The position numbers and the translations under genes are program-made. DNA of 64,000 nt from an uncultured beta proteobacterium (GTDB lineage: Bacteria > Pseudomonadota > Gammaproteobacteria > Burkholderiales > Burkholderiaceae_C). Every line of letters begins with the position of its first letter. Position 1 is the stretch's first letter. This document shows, piece by piece, positions 46,059-54,699 of this stretch. The notes below the pieces were generated by a model. It searched no databases and had not been told where the DNA came from. It was given only the letters and a program-made list of their open reading frames with translations. The stretch spans positions 1-64,000 of the forward strand of contig CAIQOO010000185.1 in assembly GCA_903873485.1 (NCBI GenBank), read 5' to 3'.

Positions 46059-47021
46059 ATGCAGCAGGTTCGGCGGCTACTGTTGCTGGGCTGCCTGCCA
46101 GGCTGGGCGATGTGGGGTGAGACACAGGCTGGGGTGCGCAGCGGTGACGAAGCGGTGCTGATCGTCAGCAGTGACAGCGCCGCAGCCTTCGTAGATGCCG
46201 CCCAGGCCCTCACCGAAGAACTGTTGCATGCAGGTATTTCCCGCTACGCCATTCCCCAGATGACTGCTGCCGAATGGGCCGCATCCAGCAAATCGGGCCA
46301 GGCCCCGCAAGCGCAGGTGCTGGTGGCTTTGGGTACCGAGGCGGCCACCCTGTTGGCCACAACGGTGACCAAGACGCCGGTGCTGTGCGCGCTGCTGCCG
46401 CGCAGCAGTTTTGAACGGGTTTTGCGCGGCAGCGGCAGAAAGCCATCGAGCCTGTTGACCGCGTTGTACCTCGATCAGCCGTTGAGCCGGCAACTGGCGC
46501 TGATCCGGCTGGCTTTGCCGGCGGCGCAGCGGATCGGGGTGCTGTGGGGGCCAGAGTCGGTGGCCCGTGCGCCCTTGCTCAAATCGCTGGCCGCCGCCCA
46601 GGGCCTGACATTGGCAGAGGCCAAAATGGACAGTGCAGAAGGTGTTTTCCCGGCATTGAAACAGGTGCTCGGCGACTGTGATGTGCTGCTGGCGCTGCCT
46701 GATCCGCAGGTGTATCACGGCAGCAGCATTCAAAATATCTTGTTGTCGGCGTTTCGCGCCGGGGTGCCAATGGTCGGGTTTTCACCGGCCTATGTGCGCG
46801 CCGGCGCGCTGCTGGGTCTGCATGTGACCCCGGTACAGGTGGGACGGCAGGCGGCCAGCCTGGTGCTGGAGGCGCTGCAAGACCGGGCGCTGCCAGCCAG
46901 CCCGGTCGAGTCGAATGACTTTGAGGTCGGGGTCAACGACCATGTGGCGCGGGCCATGGGTCTGGCGCTCAACGCGAGCAACTTGCGACTGGCCTTGCGC
47001 CGTGCCGAGCGGCTGCCATGA
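46059..47021 (+). CDS. Periplasmic substrate-binding protein without transporter partners
   Basis: A 320-residue protein with a signal peptide and the ABC_sub_bind type two-lobed fold (VLVALGTEAATLLA, IGVLWGPESVARAPLL, GVPMVGFSPAYVRAGALLGLHV, then VTPVQVGRQAASLV). Such proteins usually serve ABC importers, but no permease or ATPase gene is adjacent. It overlaps the start of the hybrid kinase gene by 4 bases, so a role as ligand-binding partner of that kinase is more likely. Its ligand probably enters through the TonB receptor encoded just upstream. Confidence 0.8.
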   Translation: MQQVRRLLLLGCLPGWAMWGETQAGVRSGDEAVLIVSSDSAAAFVDAAQALTEELLHAGISRYAIPQMTAAEWAASSKSGQAPQAQVLVALGTEAATLLATTVTKTPVLCALLPRSSFERVLRGSGRKPSSLLTALYLDQPLSRQLALIRLALPAAQRIGVLWGPESVARAPLLKSLAAAQGLTLAEAKMDSAEGVFPALKQVLGDCDVLLALPDPQVYHGSSIQNILLSAFRAGVPMVGFSPAYVRAGALLGLHVTPVQVGRQAASLVLEALQDRALPASPVESNDFEVGVNDHVARAMGLALNASNLRLALRRAERLP

Positions 47022-48979
47022 AACTGCTCGACATCCGTTCGCGCATGCTGCTGGCGGCACTGCTGCCACTGGTGCTGATCAGCACCTTGCTGGCGATTTT
47101 CTTTCTGTTCGCCCGGTTTTCTGACATACAGGATGCCTATCAGCAGCGCATCCGCACGGTCACCAGGCAACTGGCACTGGCCAGCGAATACAGCTTGTTT
47201 TCTGCCAACCAGCAACAATTGCACAAGCTGGTAGCCGGTGTCTTGCGCGAGCCGGATGTGCGCTGGGCCGGTGTGCTTGATGCCGGCGGACAAACGCTGG
47301 CCAGTGCCGGTCATGCAGGCAGCCTTGCCGGGCTGGTGTTTGTGTCGCCCGAGGGGCAGAGTTTTGCTGCTGACACCGGTCTGGACGGGCTGGCCCAGCC
47401 GGTGATTGCCAGTGAACTCCCGCTTGACGATCTGTATCAGGGCATAACCCTTCGACCAGAGGCCACACCGCTACAACTCGGCTTGGTGCGGGTGGTTTTT
47501 TCGCGCCAGTCACTCGATCTGCAACGGCGCAACATGCTGCTGCTGGGTGCCCTGATTGGTGCCCTGGGTCTGGCTTTTGGCGTCGGTCTGGCGGCCTGGC
47601 TGAGCGCTGGCGTGATTCGACCGATCATGCGAATCACCCGTTTGATTGAACAAATTGGACGTGGCGATTTTTCCGAGGCCCGGGCCGCACGTGATCTGGC
47701 GCAGCTTGATGACCCCTTGCATGACTTGCAAGACAATCTGCACCGGATGGCGGATCGGCTGGCGTATGCCCGCGATGACCTGGAGCGCCAGGTGGCACTG
47801 GCGACGCAGGCACTGCGGGCCAAGAAAGAAGAGGCCGAGCAGGCAACCCAGGCCAAATCGCGTTTTCTGGCTGCTGCCAGCCATGATTTGCGCCAGCCAA
47901 TGCATGCGCTGGGCATGTTCATCAGCCGTTTGGCGCAGCTTTCGCATGATGCACAGACCGGCCAATTGGTGGTCCAGTTGCAGGCTTCGGTGGGTGCCAT
48001 GCAAAAACTGCTCGACGGGCTTCTCGATCTCTCCAGGCTTGATGCCCAAGCGGTGCCGGTCAAGCCGGGTGCCTTTGCCTTGTCAACCCTGTTTGAGCAA
48101 CTCGCGCATGACCTGGCACAGACTGCATCAGACAAGGGCTTGCGGCTGCGCATTCGTGCCAGCCCGCTGTGGGTGATGAGTGATGCCACGCTGGTTTATC
48201 GCATCTTGCTCAATCTGGTGTCCAACGCGCTGCGCTACACCGAACACGGCGGCGTGCTGCTGGCAGCACGGCTGAGCAACAGTGGTCAGCAGGTGCTGCT
48301 GCAGGTGTGGGACAGCGGCATTGGCATTGCGCCCGAGCACCAGCAAGCGGTGTTTGCCGAGTTTTACCAGGTGGCCAATGCGGCGCGCAACCGCACCCTG
48401 GGGCTGGGCCTGGGGCTGAACATCGTGCAACGCACGGCAGCGCTGCTGGGACACCCGTTGCAGTTGACTTCTCAACTGGGCCGGGGCACCCGCTTTACCC
48501 TGACATTGCCGCGCGTTCAGCCCGGGCTGTCCGCGCCCGCCGCAGACCCGCCCGAGCCGCAGCGGCCAGACGAACTGCGGGGCATCGCGGTGCTGGTCAT
48601 TGATGATGACCCATTGGTGCTGGCGGCGGTGGCCTCTGTGCTGGACGGCTGGGGCATGCGGGTGTGTCAGGCGCTCGGGCTATCGCAAGCTCGGCAGCAG
48701 CTTGAGGCCGGCTGCCAGCCGGCGGTCATCGTTTGCGACTACCGGCTGCAAGAGGAACTCAATGGCATCGAGGTGATTCAACAACTGCGCGGGCTGCTGG
48801 CGCAGCTAACACCGGCTTGCCTGCTGAGCGGCGACACCGACCCAGGTTTGATGCAGGCGGCGCAAGTTGCCGGCCTGACCCTACTGCACAAGCCGGTGCG
48901 GCCCGCCAAGTTGCGCAGTTTGCTGCGGCGCCTGGTGCAAAACCAGGATCAAAAGTTAATCGATGACGACTTGCCGTAA
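47018..48979 (+). CDS. Hybrid sensor histidine kinase with C-terminal receiver
   Basis: A 653-residue membrane kinase: first membrane segment about 9-32, periplasmic sensor about 33-170, second segment about 172-196, HAMP linker, HisKA with His289 in AAASHDLRQPMHALG, HATPase (LNLVSNALRYTEHGG, DSGIGIAPEHQ, GLGLGLNIVQRT), and a receiver with DDDP and phospho-acceptor Asp574 (VIVCDYRLQ). The DLRQPMHAL H-box marks the class that often pairs with NarL-type regulators. It is translationally coupled to the binding-protein gene. Its 3' end overlaps the convergent regulator gene by 31 bases. Confidence 0.92.
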   Translation: MKLLDIRSRMLLAALLPLVLISTLLAIFFLFARFSDIQDAYQQRIRTVTRQLALASEYSLFSANQQQLHKLVAGVLREPDVRWAGVLDAGGQTLASAGHAGSLAGLVFVSPEGQSFAADTGLDGLAQPVIASELPLDDLYQGITLRPEATPLQLGLVRVVFSRQSLDLQRRNMLLLGALIGALGLAFGVGLAAWLSAGVIRPIMRITRLIEQIGRGDFSEARAARDLAQLDDPLHDLQDNLHRMADRLAYARDDLERQVALATQALRAKKEEAEQATQAKSRFLAAASHDLRQPMHALGMFISRLAQLSHDAQTGQLVVQLQASVGAMQKLLDGLLDLSRLDAQAVPVKPGAFALSTLFEQLAHDLAQTASDKGLRLRIRASPLWVMSDATLVYRILLNLVSNALRYTEHGGVLLAARLSNSGQQVLLQVWDSGIGIAPEHQQAVFAEFYQVANAARNRTLGLGLGLNIVQRTAALLGHPLQLTSQLGRGTRFTLTLPRVQPGLSAPAADPPEPQRPDELRGIAVLVIDDDPLVLAAVASVLDGWGMRVCQALGLSQARQQLEAGCQPAVIVCDYRLQEELNGIEVIQQLRGLLAQLTPACLLSGDTDPGLMQAAQVAGLTLLHKPVRPAKLRSLLRRLVQNQDQKLIDDDLP

Positions 48980-49599
48980 CCCCAGCGGCTGGCTTCCAGT
49001 GCTGCCTGCAGGCGGGTCTTGACGCCAAAGCCGCGCAGGATGCTGCTGATGTGGGTTTTGACGGTTTCATCCGACAGTTGCAGCCGGTCGCTGATTTGCC
49101 GGTTGCTGCAACCGTCAAGCAGCATGCGCAGCACGGCTTCCTGGTAGCGGGTGAATACCGGTGGCTTGATCGGCAGGCACGGGTTGCCGCCGGGCTGATC
49201 CGAACTGAACTGGGCTGACACATAGACTTCGCCACTGAGCACCAGCCGCAAGGCAAACAGCAACTCGTCGCACAAGCCCGACTTGGTCACAAAGCCGGCG
49301 GCACCGCCTGCCAGCACCCGCTGCATGATGCTCGGGTTGGCCGAGCCTGAGAGGATTACCACCGGCAATTCAGGGTATTTTCTGCCAAAAACAGCCAGTG
49401 CGGCCAGCCCGTCCATGTCGGGCAGGTGGTAGTCCAGCAACACCAGATCAAGGTCGCGGTGGGCTTTTGCCAGCTTGAAGGCATCGGCGCAGTCGGGCGC
49501 CTGCAACACCTCGACCGGCTCGGTGTCCACCAGGTTTTGCAGCACTTGGCTTAAGCCCGCGCGCACCAGCGCATGATCATCAACCACCAATATCTTCAA
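48949..49599 (-). CDS. NarL/LuxR-type response regulator
   Basis: A 216-residue regulator: receiver (VVDDH, phospho-acceptor Asp56 in LVLLDYHLPDMDG, then VILSGSA and the Lys in FVTKSG) and a LuxR-type helix-turn-helix (GCSNRQISDRLQLSDETVKTHISSIL). It is probably partner of the hybrid kinase, as in many TonB receptor-kinase clusters. It lies convergent to the kinase with a 31-base overlap and divergent from dnaE (38 bases between starts), so the two control regions are superimposed. Confidence 0.92.
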   Translation of the reverse strand: MKILVVDDHALVRAGLSQVLQNLVDTEPVEVLQAPDCADAFKLAKAHRDLDLVLLDYHLPDMDGLAALAVFGRKYPELPVVILSGSANPSIMQRVLAGGAAGFVTKSGLCDELLFALRLVLSGEVYVSAQFSSDQPGGNPCLPIKPPVFTRYQEAVLRMLLDGCSNRQISDRLQLSDETVKTHISSILRGFGVKTRLQAALEASRWGYGKSSSINF

Positions 49600-49624
49600 C
49601 GACTTTGCTCCAACGACTTATTCC

Positions 49625-49630
49625 TACAAT
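49625..49630 (+). promoter_or_regulatory. -10 box of dnaE, possibly giving a leaderless mRNA
   Basis: TACAAT 7 bases before the predicted transcript start near 49637, one base before the dnaE ATG at 49638. No ribosome site precedes that ATG. The -35 match is weak. Confidence 0.4.
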
Positions 49631-49637
49631 ATAGCCC

Positions 49638-52600
49638 ATGTTTGTCCACCTTCGCCTGCACACTGAATTTTCCGTCATTGACGGCACCAACCGCATCGAC
49701 GAGATCGTCAAATCTGCCGCTTCAGATGGGCAGCCAGCGCTGGCCATCACCGATTTGAGCAACCTGTTTGGTGCTGTCAAATTCTACAAAGAAGGACGCA
49801 AGCGCGGCGTCAAGCCGATCATTGGCGCTGAAATCTGGCTCGAAGGCATAGGCCGGGATGCCGCACAACTGTCGCGCGTGCTGCTGCTGGTGCAAAACCA
49901 TCAGGGCTACCTCAACCTGTGCGAATTGCTGGCGCGGGCCTGGACGCAAAGCGCCGCCCGGGCGCAGGCGCTGGTCAGCCCCACCTGGCTGGCCGAACTC
50001 AATGGCGGCGTGATTTGCCTCTCGGGCGCACAGGCCGGGCCGGTCGGGCAGGCGCTGCTGCAGGGCGACCTGGCCCGCGCTCAAGATGCCGCAGCGCAAC
50101 TCGCCGCCTTGTTCCCAAATCGCTTTTACCTGGAATTGCAGCGCGCCGGCCGCCCCGAAGACGAACCCCATGTGGCGGCAGCGGTGCAACTGGCGCAGCG
50201 CATGGCGCTGCCGGTGGTGGCCACCCATCCGATCCAATTTGCCGCGCCTGACGACTTTGAAGCCCACGAGGCCCGGGTCTGCATTGCCGAGGGCGAGATT
50301 CTGGCCAATCCGCGCCGGCTGCGCCGCTTTACCCGCGAGCAGCATTTCAAGACCAGCGCGCAAATGCAGGCGCTGTTTGCCGACCTGCCCTCGGCCCTGG
50401 CCAATAGCCAAGAGATTGCCAAACGCTGCAATCTGACCCTGGTGCTGGGCAAGCCGCAGTTGCCGGATTTTCCGATACCGGCGGTCAATGGCGTGGTGAT
50501 GGCCCCGGACGATTACTTTCGCCATGCCGCGCAAGAAGGCCTCAAAGAGCGCATGGTGCACCTTTACCCCGACCCGGCGCAGCGTGCAGCGCAAATGCCG
50601 CGTTACCAGGAGCGGCTTGAATTCGAGCTGGGCACTATCCTCAAAATGGGCTTTCCGGGCTACTTTTTGATCGTCGGCGATTTCATCAACTGGGCCAAAA
50701 ATAACCGCTGTCCAGTGGGGCCAGGGCGCGGCTCGGGGGCTGGTTCGCTGGTGGCTTATGTGCTCAAAATCACCGATCTCGACCCGCTGCAATACAAGCT
50801 GCTGTTCGAGCGTTTTCTGAACCCCGAGCGGGTCTCGATGCCCGACTTTGACATTGACTTTTGCCAGGGCAACCGGGATCGTGTCATTGACTACGTCAAG
50901 GACAAATACGGCAAGGACGCAGTCAGCCAGATCGCCACCTTTGGCACCATGGCGGCGCGCGCGGCGATTCGCGATGTCGGCCGGGTGCTTGACATGAGTT
51001 ACACCTTTTGCGACGGTATCAGCAAGCTCATTCCGAACAAGCCGGGCGTGTCGGTGACCCTGCAACTGCCGCCGCCGCCAGGCGAGCGCAAAAAGGACGA
51101 CAAAACCGTCTATGCAACCGAGGCCGAGCCGATTCTGGCCGAGCGCGAAGCGCGCGAAGAAGATGTCAAAACCCTTCTGGTACTGGCGCGCAAGCTCGAA
51201 GGCCTGACCCGCAACATCGGCATGCACGCTGGCGGCGTGCTGATCGCACCGGGCAAGCTGACCGACTTTTGCCCGCTGTATCAGCAGCCCGGCAGCGAAT
51301 CGGCGGTGAGCCAGTACGACAAGAACGATGTCGAGTCGGTCGGCCTGGTGAAGTTCGACTTTTTGGGCCTGGCCACGCTGACGATTCTCGAAATTGCCCG
51401 CGAACTGATCATCAAGCGCCACCCTGGCCAGGAAAATTTTGCCTTCGAAAACCTGCAACTCGATGACAAGGCTGTCTATAAATTGTTTCAGGAGGGCAAA
51501 ACCGAGGCGGTATTCCAGTTTGAATCACGCGGCATGCAGGGCATGTTGCGCGATGCCAAGCCGACCCGGCTGGAAGACCTGATCGCCCTCAACGCCTTGT
51601 ACCGGCCCGGCCCAATGGACCTGATACCGAGCTTTGTCGCGCGCAAGCATGGCCGCGAGGTGGTCGAATACCCGCATCCGCTGGTGGCCGAGATGCTGTC
51701 CGAGACCTACGGCATCATGGTCTATCAAGAGCAGGTGATGCAGACTGCGCAGATTCTGGGCGGCTACTCGCTCGGTGGTGCCGACATGCTGCGCCGCGCC
51801 ATGGGCAAAAAAGATGCCGACGAAATGGCCCGGCACCGACAGATTTTCCGCGACGGGGCGGCCAAGAAAGACATTAGCCAGGACAAGGCTGACGAAGTCT
51901 TTGACCTGATGGAAAAGTTTGCCGGCTATGGCTTCAACAAGTCGCACGCCGCCGCCTATTCCCTGCTGGCCTACCACACCGCCTGGCTCAAGGTGCATCA
52001 TCCGGCCGAGTTCTTTTGCGCCAACATGACGGTGGAAATGGACGACACCGACAAGCTCAAGGTGTTGCTCGAAGATGCCCTGAAGATGGGCCTGACATTT
52101 GAGCCGCCCGATGTCAACCATGGCACCAGCCGGTTTGAGCCAGTCTCCGACAAGGTAATCCGTTACGGCCTGAGTGCCGTCAAAGGCAGCGGCTCACAGG
52201 CGATTGAGGCGGTGGTGGCGGCGCGCGAAGGCCGGGGTGCCGGGCCGCTGGGCGACGTAGCCGGGCCGTTCAAGAGTTTGTTTGATTTTTGTGCCAGAGT
52301 CGATCGAAGCCGCATCAACAAGCGCACGGTCGAAGCCCTGATCAAGGCTGGTGCCTTTGACACGCTCAACCGCAATCGCGCCAGCCTGCTGGCCAGTGTC
52401 GATCTGGCATTTGAATTTGGTGCTGCGACACTGGCCAACGCCAACCAGTGCAGCCTGTTTGACATGGGTGGCGGCGATGCGCATGGCTCCAGCACCGAAG
52501 AGCCAGCGCTGGTGCAAGCCACGCCCTGGGGTGTCAAGGAGACGCTGACCTTCGAGAAAACCGCCGTCGGCTTTTACCTGTCGGGCCATTTATTTGACGA

Positions 52601-53204
52601 GGTGGCAGAAGAGGTGCGCCATTTTGCCAAGCGGTCGATCACCGACCTGATTGACACCCGCGAGCCGCAATTGCTGGCCGGCATCGTCACCGATTTACGT
52701 TTCATCAACGGCCAGCGCGGCAAGTTGGCGCTGTTCAAGCTCGACGACAAATCCGGGGTGATTGAAGCGCGCGCCGACGAAGCCTTGATCAACGCCCACA
52801 AAAACCTGCTCAAAGACGACGAATTGATCGTGGTGATGGGCAAGGTGCAGCCGGATCGCTTCTCGGGCGGCATGCAGTTGACGGTGCTGCAGTTGTCGAG
52901 TCTGGAGGCGGCGCGCTGCCGCTATGGCAAGCACCTGCTGGTCACGCTGGCAGCCGCGCCAAGCCAACGCCGGCCTGATGTGGCACGCTTGCTCAAAGAC
53001 TACCCGGCGCAGCGCGAAGCCACCGATCAGGGTGATCTGTGGCGCGGTTTGGGCGTGCGGCTGGCCCTGGCCTGCGTCGGTGAGACTGGCGCTGCCAGCG
53101 CCGAACTGCAGTTGGGCGAGCACCGGTTTTACCCGAGCGATGCCGCACTGGCAAGCTGGCAGGCGCAGGCCAGCCCCGGTTCGGCCACCATTGTTTATCA
53201 GTAA
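49638..53204 (+). CDS. dnaE: DnaE, DNA polymerase III alpha subunit
   Basis: Replicative polymerase of 1188 residues. The N-terminal PHP domain begins MFVHLRLHTEFSVIDGTN; the palm holds GPGRGSGAGSLVAYVLKI and the catalytic aspartates in MPDFDIDFCQGNRDRVIDYV; NIGMHAGGV and GFNKSHAAAYSLLAYHTAWLK are standard DnaE segments; an OB domain and C-terminal tau-binding region follow. It is monocistronic and ends in repeat copy M. The start is the first ATG and no Shine-Dalgarno site is visible. Confidence 0.97.
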   Translation: MFVHLRLHTEFSVIDGTNRIDEIVKSAASDGQPALAITDLSNLFGAVKFYKEGRKRGVKPIIGAEIWLEGIGRDAAQLSRVLLLVQNHQGYLNLCELLARAWTQSAARAQALVSPTWLAELNGGVICLSGAQAGPVGQALLQGDLARAQDAAAQLAALFPNRFYLELQRAGRPEDEPHVAAAVQLAQRMALPVVATHPIQFAAPDDFEAHEARVCIAEGEILANPRRLRRFTREQHFKTSAQMQALFADLPSALANSQEIAKRCNLTLVLGKPQLPDFPIPAVNGVVMAPDDYFRHAAQEGLKERMVHLYPDPAQRAAQMPRYQERLEFELGTILKMGFPGYFLIVGDFINWAKNNRCPVGPGRGSGAGSLVAYVLKITDLDPLQYKLLFERFLNPERVSMPDFDIDFCQGNRDRVIDYVKDKYGKDAVSQIATFGTMAARAAIRDVGRVLDMSYTFCDGISKLIPNKPGVSVTLQLPPPPGERKKDDKTVYATEAEPILAEREAREEDVKTLLVLARKLEGLTRNIGMHAGGVLIAPGKLTDFCPLYQQPGSESAVSQYDKNDVESVGLVKFDFLGLATLTILEIARELIIKRHPGQENFAFENLQLDDKAVYKLFQEGKTEAVFQFESRGMQGMLRDAKPTRLEDLIALNALYRPGPMDLIPSFVARKHGREVVEYPHPLVAEMLSETYGIMVYQEQVMQTAQILGGYSLGGADMLRRAMGKKDADEMARHRQIFRDGAAKKDISQDKADEVFDLMEKFAGYGFNKSHAAAYSLLAYHTAWLKVHHPAEFFCANMTVEMDDTDKLKVLLEDALKMGLTFEPPDVNHGTSRFEPVSDKVIRYGLSAVKGSGSQAIEAVVAAREGRGAGPLGDVAGPFKSLFDFCARVDRSRINKRTVEALIKAGAFDTLNRNRASLLASVDLAFEFGAATLANANQCSLFDMGGGDAHGSSTEEPALVQATPWGVKETLTFEKTAVGFYLSGHLFDEVAEEVRHFAKRSITDLIDTREPQLLAGIVTDLRFINGQRGKLALFKLDDKSGVIEARADEALINAHKNLLKDDELIVVMGKVQPDRFSGGMQLTVLQLSSLEAARCRYGKHLLVTLAAAPSQRRPDVARLLKDYPAQREATDQGDLWRGLGVRLALACVGETGAASAELQLGEHRFYPSDAALASWQAQASPGSATIVYQ

Positions 53205-53269
53205 TTTATAACAAAAATGGCTGTAGCCCTTGCTGCTGTTGCGCTGCCAGCTATCTTAAATATAGCTTA
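53205..53269 (+). repeat. Dispersed repeat (copy M), between dnaE and tolA
   Basis: AAAAATGGCTGTAGCCCTTG, GTTGCGCTGCCAGCTATC and AAATATAGC blocks. It starts right after the dnaE stop and supplies the tolA stop codon at its other end, so it forms the whole intergenic region and probably acts as a two-way terminator. Confidence 0.8.
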
Positions 53270-54256
53270 ATCCTTTGGCCGGAAGATCAGCAAAAAGATG
53301 CTCGGCAGGGTGCCGTCGGTGTCGCGCGGCAGCACTTCGGTTTTGTCAATGGCTTTGATGACCGCGTCGTCCCAGGCGGCAACACCGCTGGACTTGAGCA
53401 GCCGGCGGCCAATGATGGTGCCATCGGGCGCGGTGCGCACCTCGACCTCGGCGGTCGGGTTGCCCGCGATGTCTTCGGTGAAAACAATATTCGGTTTGAT
53501 GCGGGCGCGGATTCTGCCGGCGTAGCTCGCCGAGGGACCAGAAGATCGCAGGGCGCTGCCGGTTGAAGTGGCCGCGCCGGTGCCGCCCGCCACGCCGGTT
53601 GCCATGCCGGTGATGCGCGCCAGGTTTTTCTCCCGCTGGGCTTCGAGCTGCCGGGTTTGCTGCTCGGCTATTTTCTTGTCAAGAGCCGCTTGTTGCGCCT
53701 TGTCAAGCTGCGCCTTCTTGAGTTTTTCTTCCCTGAGTTTGTCTTGCTTGAGCTGTTGCTGCTTGTCGAGCCTGAGTTGCTCTTGCTGTTGCTGCTTTTC
53801 AAGCTTGAGTTGCTCTTGCTTTTCCAGTCTGAGCTGTTCCTGCTTTTCGAGCTTGAGCTGTTCCTGCTTTAACTTCTCTTGCCTAATTTTTTCCAGCCGC
53901 TGTTCTTGCTGGCGTTTCAGCCGCAGCTTTTGCTGCTCCAGTGCAATGTCCGCATCGGCTTGCTGCGGCGGCGGTGGTGCCGGTTCCGGTTCCGGTTGAA
54001 CCGGTTCAGGCGGTGGTGGCGGCGGTGTGGGTTCAGGTTCAGGCGCTGGTTCGGGGGCGGGTGGGGCGGCTTCTGCTGGCAGGGCCGACCAGAGTTCGGC
54101 ATCAAAACTGAGCACTTGGGCTTCGTGCTTCCATTGAATGCCCCAGGTCAGCGCCGCCAGCAGCGCCGCATGGGCCAGCACCGCCAGCCCGAGCGAACGC
54201 AGCAAGCCCGGTGTCGGCGGCGGGGCAAACTCAAGTCGATCGGTGTCAACTGACAT
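53267..54256 (-). CDS. tolA: TolA, envelope-spanning protein of the Tol-Pal system
   Basis: Links the inner-membrane TolQR motor to the outer membrane during cell constriction. The 329 residues have one membrane segment (LGLAVLAHAALLAALTWGI), a Pro/Glu-rich stretch (60-100), a long Gln/Lys/Leu/Glu coiled coil (105-215) built of an 8-residue repeat (EQLKLEKQ type), and a C-terminal TonB/TolA domain (AEVEVRTAPDGTIIGRRLLKSSG). DNA coding the coiled coil is internally repetitive (about 53740-53880). tolB and pal do not follow; dnaE is next, convergent. Confidence 0.93.
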   Translation of the reverse strand: MSVDTDRLEFAPPPTPGLLRSLGLAVLAHAALLAALTWGIQWKHEAQVLSFDAELWSALPAEAAPPAPEPAPEPEPTPPPPPPEPVQPEPEPAPPPPQQADADIALEQQKLRLKRQQEQRLEKIRQEKLKQEQLKLEKQEQLRLEKQEQLKLEKQQQQEQLRLDKQQQLKQDKLREEKLKKAQLDKAQQAALDKKIAEQQTRQLEAQREKNLARITGMATGVAGGTGAATSTGSALRSSGPSASYAGRIRARIKPNIVFTEDIAGNPTAEVEVRTAPDGTIIGRRLLKSSGVAAWDDAVIKAIDKTEVLPRDTDGTLPSIFLLIFRPKD

Positions 54257-54264
54257 GGGGTGCG

Positions 54265-54684
54265 TTAGCTGGCGAGTTGCACCGACAGACCGACCCGGCT
54301 GACGCCGGCGCGTTTCAGGCGGTCCATGACGCGCACCACGGCTTCGTATTTGACGTTTTTGTCGGCGCTGATCACCACGGCAGTGTTGGGTGTGGCGGCT
54401 TGCGCCTGCAATACGGTGTTTGCCACATCCTTTAGCGCGACCGGGCTGGATTTGTCTTTTAGCCGGAATTGCAGCGTTTCGTCCTTGCCAATGATGATTT
54501 GCAGCACCTGATCGGGCTGTTTGGCGGCCTGGCCTACGCTGGGCAGGTCGATCATGCTCGGTGCAATCAGCGGGGCCGTCACCATGAAAATGATCAACAG
54601 CACCAGCATCACGTCAATAAAAGGCACCATATTGATTTCGTTGATGGTGCGGCGCCCGCGTCCGCGGCTCACGACAGATGGCAT
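54265..54684 (-). CDS. tolR: TolR, ExbD-like motor subunit
   Basis: A 139-residue inner-membrane protein with one helix (INMVPFIDVMLVLLIIFMVTAPL) containing the proton-pathway Asp and a periplasmic domain ending with the VMDRLKRAGVSRVGL segment. It forms the proton-driven motor with TolQ. It lies 15 bases after tolQ and 8 before tolA. Confidence 0.95.
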   Translation of the reverse strand: MPSVVSRGRGRRTINEINMVPFIDVMLVLLIIFMVTAPLIAPSMIDLPSVGQAAKQPDQVLQIIIGKDETLQFRLKDKSSPVALKDVANTVLQAQAATPNTAVVISADKNVKYEAVVRVMDRLKRAGVSRVGLSVQLAS

Positions 54685-54699
54685 GTTGTGGCCCCGGTT

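Noticed and set aside
49722-51458. 578-codon minus-strand frame opposite dnaE
   Set aside because: Shadow of dnaE with no recognisable protein features.
53657-53872. 71-codon Leu/Phe-rich plus-strand frame opposite the tolA repeat
   Set aside because: Reverse of the Lys/Glu/Gln repeat; Leu-rich translation is a by-product of the repeat.
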